Shown here: in pieces, positions 1 through 12,025 of the stretch
Numbering within the stretch: the first letter of the stretch is position 1
How the letters are laid out: every line of letters begins with the position of its first letter
Assembly: GCA_021229015.1 (NCBI GenBank)
Contig: CM037780.1
Location: 62,677,323-62,741,322 of the forward strand
Reading direction: 5' to 3'
From: Solen grandis
Taxonomy: Eukaryota; Mollusca; Bivalvia; Adapedonta; Solenidae
DNA: 64,000 bases
The notes under the pieces: model-generated
The model's database searches: none
What the model was told of the DNA's origin: nothing
The model's input: the letters and a program-made list of their open reading frames with translations, nothing else
Translations under genes and position numbers: made by a program

Positions 1-690
1 GGTAAGATTGATACAAAGTTGGCTGGCATGGAGAGGAAGGGTAAGATTGATACATAGGTGGCTGGCATGGAGAGGAAGGGTAAGATTGATACATAGGTGG
101 CTGACATGGAGAGGAAGGGTAAGATTGATACATAGGTGGCTGGCATGGAGAGGAAGGGTAAAATTGATACATAGGTTGCTGGCATGGAGAGGAAGGGTAA
201 GATTGATACAAAGTTGGCTGGCATGGAGAGGAAGGGTAAGATTGATACAAAGTTGGCTGGCATGGAGAGGAAGGGTAAGATTGATACATAGGTGGCTGGC
301 ATGGAGAGGAAGGGTAAGATTGATACAAAGTTGGCTGGCATGGAGAGGAAGGGTAAGATTGATACAAAGTTGGCTTGCATGGAGAGGAAGGGTAAGATTG
401 ATACATAGGTGGCTTGCATGGAGAGGAAGGGTAAGATTTATACATAGGTGGCTGGCATGGAGAGGAAGGGTAAGATTGATACAAAGTTGGCTTGCATGGA
501 GAGGAAGGGTAAGATTGATACATAGGTGGCTTGCATGGAGAGGAAGGGTAAGATTGATACATAGGTGGCTGACATGGAGAGGAAGGGTAAGATTGATACA
601 TAGTTTGTTGGCATGGAGAGGAAGGGTAAGATTGATACATAGGTGGCTTGCATGGGGAGGAAGAAGTGGTTTACAAGGAGAGGAAGGGTA
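1..690 (+). repeat. 39-bp minisatellite, about 17 units, donor-like motif in every unit
   Basis: Units run gagaggaag then ggtaagattgatacataggt and so on, period 39, with small variants (ataggtggctggc, caaagttggcttgc). It lies in the intron before the exon at 977 and starts beyond the left edge. Every unit has G|GTAAGA, a near-consensus 5' splice site. As 39 is a multiple of three, long stop-free frames appear on both strands; they are artefacts of the repeat. Confidence 0.95.
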
Positions 691-3600
691 AAATTGCTTT
701 TGGGGTGAAGATCTCCCTCCATTCAAATAATGCCTAGTGTCCAATTACAATAATTCCAATCAAATGATACTGATTAAAATCTTAAGGGGTTCAAAAGATG
801 GTAGGTCCTGGATATATCACAAAATCTGTTGTTGTTATTTTTTTGTGTGGGATTTCCCTGTTTCATGTGTTGATGAGGGGATAAATTATTGAATAGAGTT
901 TAATGTCTGATTAACCATGACACACAGTGTTTAGATCAAATCAGAATAATCTACACTACCTGCTAAATGTTCACAGATATCAGCTGGTAAGAGTCACTCT
1001 GCAGCCTGGACGTGCCCTCCTCCCCCACAGAGAGTACCAGGTATCCCCGCCCCGTTGATGCTGGGCACACCGGACAGTGTGCCTCCCCAGTACGGCAGTC
1101 TCTCCCATTATTCAGTGTCAGACATCCGTGGCAGACTCCGTCTACTACACCATTACTCTGACCTTGTGTACTCCTCCTGGAGGCTGCTGCCTCTCAACGC
1201 AACACCGGTATGTTGTCGCATTGTCTTGCCAACACAAGGTTTTAACCTTTACCACTCAGTTTATGCCATTTTTTTGCCACAGTGTACCAAAGGAAGCCAG
1301 ATCAGTAAAAAAGCAATATTGTGATTAGACTGAGAGTCATTTTAAGTCAAAACAGGGTTTACCCAGTTTGCTCTTCATTTCATCTCCACTGATGTGTAGC
1401 AAAAATTTAAAAAAACCTGTTACCCCCATTGTTGGATAACCTGTGATTATGCTACTCACCTTACATCATCTGTGGGTTGTTTCACTTCTATTTTGTCACT
1501 AGGATCAAAAGTTGATACAGTAATCTGATTGGATGCATAAATAATTAAGCATAGTCTTCAGTAGACATTGATTTGATGGGAATAATCAAATGTGCAGAGG
1601 AGGATCTTCCCTCACATAATTGTTATTATTGAATTCTTGGCAAGTTCCTGAAATTCCAGGTATCTTATTGGATTTATGTATGTATTTTTAGCTCGACTAT
1701 TCGAAGAATATGAGAGCTATTGTAGTTGCCCTGGCGTCGGCATCGGCTTTGGCGTTGCAGCTTTTGGTTAAAGTTTTGCGTGCAAGTTACTATCAACCTT
1801 GTATCTCACTAACCATTTATGGTATTGACTTGAGAGTTTATTAATATGTTCAGAGGCATCAGACAACCAAGGTAGATAAATCTTGACTGAATTTAATATG
1901 AATTATGGCCCCTTTTTAACTTAGAAATTTTGGTTAAAGTTTTGCATGCAATAGAAAATTTGGTCAAAGTTTTGCGTGCAAGCTACTATCTAGTTTGTAT
2001 CTCAATAACCATTCATGGTATTGACTTAAAAGTTTGTGAATATGTTAAGGGGCATCACAAAATTGGAATTAAAGGCCCCTTTTTAACTTAGAAATTTTGG
2101 TTAAAGTTATGCATGCAAGGTACTATCATGCTTCTATCTCAGTATCCAGGCATGCAATTGATTTGAAACATCTTTGATATGTTTAGGGGTATCATACTTT
2201 CATGGTAGATAAATCTTGATGGAATATGTTACATATTATTGCCCCTATTTAACTTAGAAATTTTGGTTAAAGTTTTGCATTCAAGGTACTTTCAGGCTAA
2301 TATCTCAGTACCCAGGCATGCGATTGATTTTAAACATCTTTAATATGTTTAGGAGTATCATACTATCAAGGTAGATAACTTTTGATGGAGTATATTACAA
2401 GTTATGGTCCCTTTTTTTAACTTAAAAATTTTGGTTAAAGTTTTGCATGCAAGGTACTTTCATGCTTATATCTCAGAGTCCAGGCATGGAATTGATTTGA
2501 AACATCTTTAATATGTTTAGGGGTATCATACTATAAAGGAAGATAACACTTGATGGAATATATTAAAAATTATGACCCCCTTTTAACTTAGAAGTTTGGT
2601 TAAATTTTTGCCTTTAAGCTACTATCCAGCTTATATCTCAGAAATTGCTTGTGGAATTGACTAGAAAGTTAAGGAGTGTCTTCAGGGGCATCAGAAAACT
2701 AAGGAGGATAACTTTTGGACTGAATTTTATGCAAATTATGGCCCTTTTCTAACTTGGATTTTTGGTTAAAGTTTTGCATGCACAGTGTTATTGTGCTTAT
2801 GTCTCAGTAACTAGGCATGGAATTGATTTTAGACATCATAAAAATATTAAGGGTTATCAGGCTATCAAGGTAGATTTCATTTGATTTACCAACAAGCATT
2901 TTGAATAGTCGAGCGTGCTGTCCTCTGACAGCTCTTGTTATGTTATGATTATTGCAAACTGCATATTTCCCTCACAGACTGACCTTTGCGTGTTTGAGCG
3001 AGGGTTTGAGGGTTTGGTAGATGGGCAGCTGCGGCCCTTGCTGGCCCCACGGGTCTACACCCTGCCCCTGGTGCGGGCCATTGGGAAGACCATGGTGCAG
3101 GGGAAAAATTACGGGCCACAGATCACTGTGAAACGTCTAGCAACCAGGTGAGAAAAATGGAAGTTAAAGTCTGAAAAATATAGGAAAAGAGAAAGAAAGT
3201 GATTGATACAACAGTCCTCCTCATGCTGTCTTCCTTTGTGTTGTACTGTTGGATTGAATTCCAAAGTTTAGTTTACAAGACGTATAATATTATTGGATAA
3301 CATTTTTCTTTAATTGTCAGCTGTAACTCCAAATGTGACACTAATAAGAGCACCAGCAAGAACAGAGGGTATATTTGTTTGTTTAATATTAGTAAATTGA
3401 TAAATTTCTGAAAAGTCTTTTACAACAGAGTTAACTTTGAGGAGTTTAAGAATAAATTGTGAGAATTTGTTTCTAATTAATATAAATATTGTTTTGTATG
3501 TTTCTTTGTACCAGGGGAAAGAAGTGTCGGCCTGTGTACACCCAGATTTCCCAGCAGGTAGTGAGGTTGAAACCCGAGGACCTGAGGTTGCCTGCCCGAG

Positions 3601-6600
3601 CCTGGAAGGTGAAGCTCCTGGGAGAGGGAGCAGATGATGCTGGTGGCGTGTTTGATGATACCATCACAGAAATGTGCCAGGTATGGACTTAAGTCTATTG
3701 TCTCCAAGTATGTCATGTAAACGTTTCTCAGTTATCTTGAAACATTTAAGAATTGCACTACATAGTCTGTAGAAGATGTTCCATCAATACCAACTATTTG
3801 CTATCATTGTGAAAAGGCCATTGGCTTATTTCTGCACATAAAGTCCAAATATTTATTGAGTATTTTGCTGAGAATGTTTGAAGTTTTATATCTTGATTCC
3901 TTTGTTTGATAGTGAAATGTTTTTTCAGTTTCCAACAAAAATATTTTTGAGGCTTAGGTAAACTACTATTATCACATATAAATGAAGCAGCAATTACAAT
4001 ACAATGTAGTTCTGAATTGCACTATGCCTTTAATTTATTTTTCAGTGAAAAATAATTCTGAAAGATCTCATACTGTAATGCCATTAATGAGTTTTTATCA
4101 CTGAACAGGAACTTGAGTCTGGAGTTATCCCCCTTCTCCTGCCGACTCCGAACAGCAGGACAGAGACAGGGAACAACAGAGACAGGTAGGTGACGTTGTG
4201 ATACCTTTACATATCACGTTCTCAAAGGGGCTTAGGATACACCTAAAAGGAAATGAAAGTAAAAATCACTGACACCAATTAGCCATTATCAAGCAGAAAA
4301 CATTTCATATGTAAAACATGAAACACTCTTGTACATATCAGTCCTAGATATTTAATCTGTTAATCTTTTTTCAGAGAAAGTTTAGTAAAAAGAAAAAAAA
4401 ATTTTTTTACATCAGTGGGAAATAAGTTTTTACAAATAAACTAATGGATAGATCTTTGACTTTAGAAATTATATTATCTGACAAAGGATTACAGATATGT
4501 TTTCACCACAAGACACAGATACAACAATAGTCCTCATGGCAAGACAATGTTTGTGGGTAAGATCATTGTAATCAGATTCATTAATGAACCCTTTACTTAA
4601 TATAGACTCATTTTGACTCATTGACAAACAGAGTAAACCCTTTGTCTGCTGAAACAAAAATTGTAGCTCATTAGATCAGATCCTACACAGTCTGCATGAA
4701 AAATCCTTTCTTTTATTTAAAGTTCCATAGATAAATACTTATGCTGTTATAAATTTTCACATGAATATTTATGAGAAAAAAGGTTAAAAGGTCACCACTC
4801 AGATCTATTCATTCCTGTCAATAGCTCCTTGGTTGTACAAGTACTTTTTGCCAAGGATGGTCTTGAGGAATACTAGCCCCCAGTAGAGACCAAATTAGCA
4901 ATATTTTGTTCCATAGTCAATGAACACTGTGACTGGTCCACAGACCTGTGCATGACAACAGACTTCATGCTTGTCTTGTTTCCACAGGTATGTGCTAAAC
5001 CCAGGTCTACACAGCGAAGAGCATATAGAGATGCTACGATTCCTGGGAATCCTGTTTGGTGTGGCCATCCGCACCAAGAAACCCCTGGACCTGCACCTGG
5101 CACCCTGTGTGTGGAAGGTTCTGGTCGGGGTCCCGCTGAAAGTGGAGGACATAGAGGAGGTGGGTTGTCGTGGGGGTGTGGCCTGTTGTCATGGGGGGTG
5201 TGGCCTGTTGTCATGGGGGTGTGGCCTGTTGTCATGGGGGTGTGGCCTGTAGTTATGGGGTGTAACCTGTTGTTATGGGAGTGTGGCCTGTTGTCATTGG
5301 GGTGGGCTTGTTGTCATGGGGGTGTAGCCTGTAGTTATGGGGTGTAACCTGTTATGGGAGTGTGGCCTGTTGTCATTGGGGTGTGGCTTGTTATACCCCC
5401 GAAACAAAGTTTGGGGGGGTATATAGGAGTCACCCGGTGGTCGGTCGGTCGGTCGGTTGGTCGGTCGGTCGATCGGTCCAGCGGTCCGTTGCATTTTCCT
5501 TGTCCGGAGCATAACTTGAAAACCACAAGTTGGAATTCAATACAACTTCATGCAATGATCAAGCACATAGAGAGGAAGTGCAGTGCACAAGAACCATAAC
5601 TCCATCTTGACTTATTATGGAGTTATTGCCCTTTGTTACTTTTCCTTGTCCGGAGCATAACTTGAAAAGTACAAGTTTGATTTCAAAACAATTTCATACA
5701 ATGGTCAACACAATAGAGGAAGTGCAGTGCACAAGAACCATAACTCTATCTAGAGTAATTACAGAGTTATTGCCCTTTGTATTTTTTCCTTGTCCGGAGT
5801 ATAACTTGTAAACTACTGGTTGGATTTCAAAACAATTTCATACAATGGTCAAGCACAATGAGAGGAAGTGCAGTGCACAAGAACCATAACTCTATCTAGA
5901 GTAATTACAGAGTTATTGCCCTTTGTATTTTTTCCTTGTCCGGAGTATAACTTGTAAACTACTGGTTGGATTTCAAAGCAATTTCATACAATGGTCAACC
6001 ACAATGAGAGGAAGTGCAGTGCACAAGAACCATAACTCTATCTAGAGTAATTACAGAGTTATTGCCCTTTGTATTTTTTCCTTGTCCGGAGTATAACTTG
6101 TAAACTACTGGTTGGATTTCAAAGCAATTTCATACAATGGTCAAGCACAATGAGAGGAAGTGCAGTGCACAAGAACCATAACTCTATCTATAGGAATTAC
6201 AGAGTTATTGCCCTTAGTTACTTTTCCTTGTCCAGAGTAGAACTTGTAAACTACTGGTTGGATTTCAAAACATTACTTTTCCTTGTTTTTCTTGTCCTGA
6301 ACATAACTCGAATATTATACATGGTATATACTTGAAACTTAAAATGTAAACAGATGGCGACTAGGAGAAGTGCAGTGTCCAAGAACTGTTACCTTATATT
6401 TTTAAACTACTGTGACAAACAACCGTTATTGACTCTCTATCAACTTTAAATAAAAACTTTACTTATTAATATCACAACCAATATACTATGTATACAGGTT
6501 CTTATCTATGCTCTGCCTGAAGTCTGGCTTCTCCTGCATTAAAGTATTTTGCGGGGGTATTAATCACCTTCAGTGATAGCTCTAGTTGTTATAGGGGTGT

Positions 6601-9600
6601 AGCCTGTAGTTATGGGGTGTAACCTGTTGTTATGGGAGTGTGGCCTGTTGTCATTGGGGTGTGGTCTGTAGTTACGGGGGTTGGCCTATTGTCATGGGGT
6701 GTGATCTGTAGTTATGGGTGTGTGGTCTGTAGTTTTGAGGATGATATATCTTCTATACTTGAAAAGTCAATACTTCCTACAGTTGACATTGTATACATTG
6801 GGGATTAATGGCTGTAAGTTGAATTTCATACAATCATTTTATTAAAAAATAGATTTGCTATATAATTTAATGATAAACAGCAACAATTTTCAAATACAGA
6901 AAATTCTAATGAAAATGTTGTTATATTAAAATGAGTAAAATGTCAAACACTTTCAAGAATGTATAGACCATATCTTCTTCACAGTATCTATTTTTAAATA
7001 CTTGAGTTTTATGCACATCATGTAATGCAGAAAGAATTATATACATGTAGATATGTTTAAAAATGTATTTAATATTTAAAACATAAAAATGCATGAAAGT
7101 GCAAAAATATATCATTTAAAAGAAATGAAACACAGAATTTCAATTAAAAATATTTAAAAAAAACAGTGTTTTACTTCAAAATGATAAAATGAAATATTCA
7201 CAGCTTGTACATGTACACGTAGATATAACACAAAATTGTGTCAGTCAGTAGTGAGATTTGTTTTCACTCAGTTGAACATCGGATTAATAATCCCCTTGTT
7301 TGCCATTTTTAAGCACGAATAGAAAAATCAAATACAAACAATTACACAGGTTCTACATGCCAGTAGGTGGCGCTGTTTACAGGTAAACAGCTAAATTTAA
7401 CTTGTGGATTTTCAGTGTGTATTATCCAATGTGAGACCATTTTTAGCTACAACCATTTTCCAAAAATGAAGTTTTAGTAAATGTCATTTTTTTGTCGTCG
7501 TATTGCAAATTAAAATCTGAACAAAAACGAACTTTCATTCCCGATTTTTTTATGTCCTTGTTGGAATCCAAATATTCCGTTATAACAGGATTAAAATGTA
7601 TTGAAAAAGTTTTGTTCCCGACCATTTTCTGTCGGTAAATGAATATTACATTTGAATGAATGTCCATGTATCGAGACTTGACTGTATGTTCCTATCTGAT
7701 CTTGTGACAAGCCACTTCATGCATATTTCAGATTGACTACATGTACATTACCAGTTTGAAGGGTATCCTGCAAATACAGGAGAGTGGAGTGAATGAGACT
7801 AATTTCCATGAGGTATGTTGATATACTAGTTGTTAATGACCCGGATACAGTGTACAGACCCAACTATATACATGTACTTTGTTATGTGCCCACAAAAGAG
7901 GGGCCATAACTCAGTAATTGAAAAAAAAAATGAACACAATGCTCAATCATCCAGCCTACAGTCTTGACTAAGCACCTAGTGACTGTTGGTTTTCTCCAAT
8001 TTGAAGGATCTGTTTGCAGGAAACAAATTTTAAAGCAGTAAATTCAGAGGTAAAAGGTATATCAAGAGAAGAGTGGTGAGCAGCATTTGACATGGTTTCC
8101 TCTATGAGGGAAAGGGTTAAATAAAGAGATTAATGAGTGGCCCTAACACTGGTTGACTGATACATATACCTGTATGTCCCCTGTGTTGCAGTTTATCCCA
8201 CTGGATTGTTTCGAGGGTCAGTCACTTGATGGCAGGATGGTGCCGGTCATCCCCGGGGGACACAGTATCCCGCTCAACTTCCACAACCGTCATGAGTATG
8301 TGGACAGTGTCGTAGAGTACAAGCTGCATGAGATGGATGCACAGGTAAGCAGGGCTATCTCACACCGTCTCTCACAGTCACTGATAGGCAGGGCTATCTC
8401 GCACTGTCTCTCACAGTCACTGATAGGCAGGGCTATCTCGCACCATCTCTCACAGTCACTGATAGGCAGGGCTATCTCGCACCGTCTCTCACAGTCACTG
8501 ATAGGCAGGACTATCTCGCACCGTCTCTCACAGTCACTGATAGGCAGGGCTATCTCGCACCGTCTCTCACAGTCACTGATAGGCAGGGCTATCTCGCACC
8601 GTCTCTCACAGTCACTGATAGGCAGGGCTATCTCGCACCGTCTCTCACAGTCACTGATAGGCAGGGCTATCTCGCACCGTCTCTCACAGTCACTGATAGG
8701 CAGGGCTATCTCGCACCGTCTCTCACAGTCACTGATAGGCAGGACTATCTCGCACCGTCTCTCACAGTCACTGATAGGCAGGGCTATCTCACACCGTCTC
8801 TCACAGTCACTGATAGGCAGGACTATCTCGCACCGTCTCTCACAGTCACTGATAGGCAGGGCTATCTCACACCGTCTCTCACAGTCACTGATAGTTAAGC
8901 TTACAAGTATAAACAAATCTTGTATAGCAAGACAATCATACAAAAATATATGGTCACGAATTTCGCTGAAAATATTCTCAGTGATCTAAAATGGAATAAT
9001 TTGATGTCATGGCAGACCAAACCAAAAAGAAAGTAATAATATGTTCAGTATTGTTGTTTGCCACACTGCCTTAAAAGAAGTTTATGTTTCTGATCAACCA
9101 TTGAAAATGTGCGTAAAACGTCATCAAAATAAAAATTTCAGTATTCTTCTGTTAAATAACTTTCTATGAACATTGTGGGATTGGATAACCCAACTTTGGT
9201 GTCATGTAATTTGAGCAATATCTGCATTGCTCAAAACCATGTACCTAGAATTTTTTGGAGAAGCTAAAAAGTATCCCCTGCAAGACTGTATTAAAGCAGT
9301 CAGACATAATTGGATATCTTAAATGTTAGAAACAAATATAAAGCAATAAGTGGAATGAAGGACCAACACTGGAATCGATAGACCATATATTTATTCCAAT
9401 GTTTCGACCTTCACAAAGGCCTTCATCAGGGTATTTAAGTTTAAATTTTAGTTATGCTTATACATATAAAGAATATGGAACGATTAAAACAAACAAAACC
9501 ATAAGTTGTGCAGGACCTAGAAATGCCAGTGGCTTCTATTGCTCTAAAACTTTATCCAGATAGACATTTCTAGCAGAAAGTCTGAGATTTCAGCACATGA

Positions 9601-11975
9601 ACAACCAATGATGTATGTTGACTTGGTTTTTTTTTCTGCTTATTTGTAGGGTTCGAATTTTGGACCCATTCCCACCCACCCATTAGGTGAAATATATCTA
9701 TAATTATTCCCATTTGGGGGCTAGGGTCCCTCAGGAGAAAAAAACCCTGGTTGATAGTTATTTTCTGACTATACAGAGACCTATTCTCTGTTATTTTCTA
9801 TGTACAGAGAGCATCATCCATTTGTTTTTTACTTTACACAGGGAGCCATCATACGAGAGGGGATGTCCTGGATCATACCCGTACCCCTGCTGACCTTGCT
9901 GACGGCCAGGTCCCTGGAGCAGCTGGTGTGTGGGGTGGAGCATATAGACATTGATGTCCTACAGAAGGTGGTCAGGTGAGTGGGCGGGACTGTGGTGTGT
10001 AGGAGTGACCTTGTCACTATGGAAAAGAGCATATAGACATATTACTTGATGCAGAATATTGTCCCCCTATAGACACCACTTGTAATGGTCCAAACAGGTG
10101 TGTATTGGTGTATTGTGTGATGCTTCTGATGAACATAATCATTTTGCCATGTCAAGCAATGATACATATTTTTACCGTCGATCTGCTGCTTCAGTAGCGT
10201 CGCATGCCGGTGACGAACGCAATGATATGAAATGTACTAAAGATCTGACACCTGGATTTATCTGCTGGCACGTGCATATTATGCAACCTGTCAGACATCA
10301 ACATTTCCAGTGGGACACACATTGCCCTACCCAATCTCGAAAAAAAGGTGTGAAAAACTTGCTGAGCCATCACTCCAGGTGCCTCCACTAAATAAACTTG
10401 GTTACTGATCCGGATACGATTGATAATAAGGACGATAATTAGTTCATGAAAATTTATGAAATATGACATCGAAATAAAAATTGAAATTATACATGAATTG
10501 CGACCTTGGGACCTGGATTTTTACTTTGAAATAGTTAAAAAATCAAAATAGCGAAATTCAGATTAAACATTTTATTTTTAGTTATAATAAGAAGGGAAGA
10601 AATCAGGGCCGAAAATAAACTTAGAAATGGCTAGGAATTCGGTTTAATGATGTTCGGTTTGGTGAGGTTCCACTGTATTTAGATAGAGTTATGTCCCTTT
10701 GATTTTTGTGTCGCCTGCATAGCATGGCAGACACATAGGGATCACTTTGTCCGTCGTCGTCGTCGTCGTCGGCGTCGTCGGCGTCGTCGTCGGCGTCGTC
10801 GGCGTCACACTTTCTTGTCCGGAGCATAACTCGAAAAGTATTTGAGGTATCACCTTGAAACTTAAAACATGGATAGATCACATTGAGGTGGAGTGCAGTG
10901 CACAAGAATGATAACTCTGACTTTCGTATTTTCTGAGTTATTACCCTTTGTTGATTCTGAGATTTTATTTTTGTCCGGACCATAACTCAAAAAGTATTTG
11001 AGGTATCACCTTGAAACTTAAAACATGGATAGATCACATTGAGTTATTACCCTTTGTTGATTCTGAGATTTTATTTTTGTCCGGACCATAACTCAAAAAG
11101 TATTTGAGGTGCTGACTTAAAACTTTATAGATAGATAGATCTCATTGAAGAGGAGTGCAGTTCACATAAATGATAACTCTCACTTTCTTTTCTCCTGAGT
11201 TATTGTCCTTTGTTGATTCTCAGTCTTTATTTTTGTCAGGAGCATAACATAAAAAGTATTTGAGATATTGCTTTGAAACTTCATAGATGGAAAGATCTCA
11301 TGGATTTGTAGTGCAGTGCATAAGAATGATAACTCTGTTTTATTTTCTGAGTTATTTCCCTTTGTTGATTTTCAGACTTAATTTTTGTCTGGGGCATAAC
11401 TCGAAACGTATTTGAGGTGTTGACTTGAAACTTCATAGATCTCAATGGTCTGAGTGCAGTGCACATGAATGATAACTCTGTTTCTCATTTTCCTTGAGTT
11501 ATTGCCCTTTGTTGATACTCAGACTTCATTTTTGTCTGGAGCATAACACGAAAAGTATTTGAGGTATTACTTTGAAACCTCACAGGTGGAAAGATCTCAT
11601 GGAGTGCATTGTGCAAGAATGATAACTGTTGTATTTTTGGAGTAATTTCCCTTTGTTTATTTTTTTTGGATTTAATTCTTGTGTGGTGCATAACTTGTAA
11701 AGTGTTGCCTTAAACATTTATAGTAGATAGATCTCATTGGTCTGAGTGCAGTACACAAGAATGATAACTCAATAATGATAATGATGACTACAAACTTGCA
11801 ACATATATATAATTAACGTCATAAGTGCTTAATGACGTCATAATTTTTCTTACAGTTAATGTTTTGAATTCATAGTCATTCTGACACTCCTCTGATGAAG
11901 ACTGTATAGTCGAAAGTGCTCGGGAAAATTATTACATATTGCACTGTTTGAATATTTTATTCCCCCCCCCCCCCC

Positions 11976-12025
<50 letters not shown>

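Noticed and set aside
8..691. A 227-codon frame with WLAWRGRVRLIH repeats
   Set aside because: It is the translation of the 39-bp intronic minisatellite, open only because the unit is a stop-free multiple of three.
8153..8989. A 278-codon frame with ISHRLSQSLIGRA repeats, and its opposite-strand partner
   Set aside because: The start contains a real HERC1 exon (8192-8344), but the donor at 8345 ends it. The rest is minisatellite.
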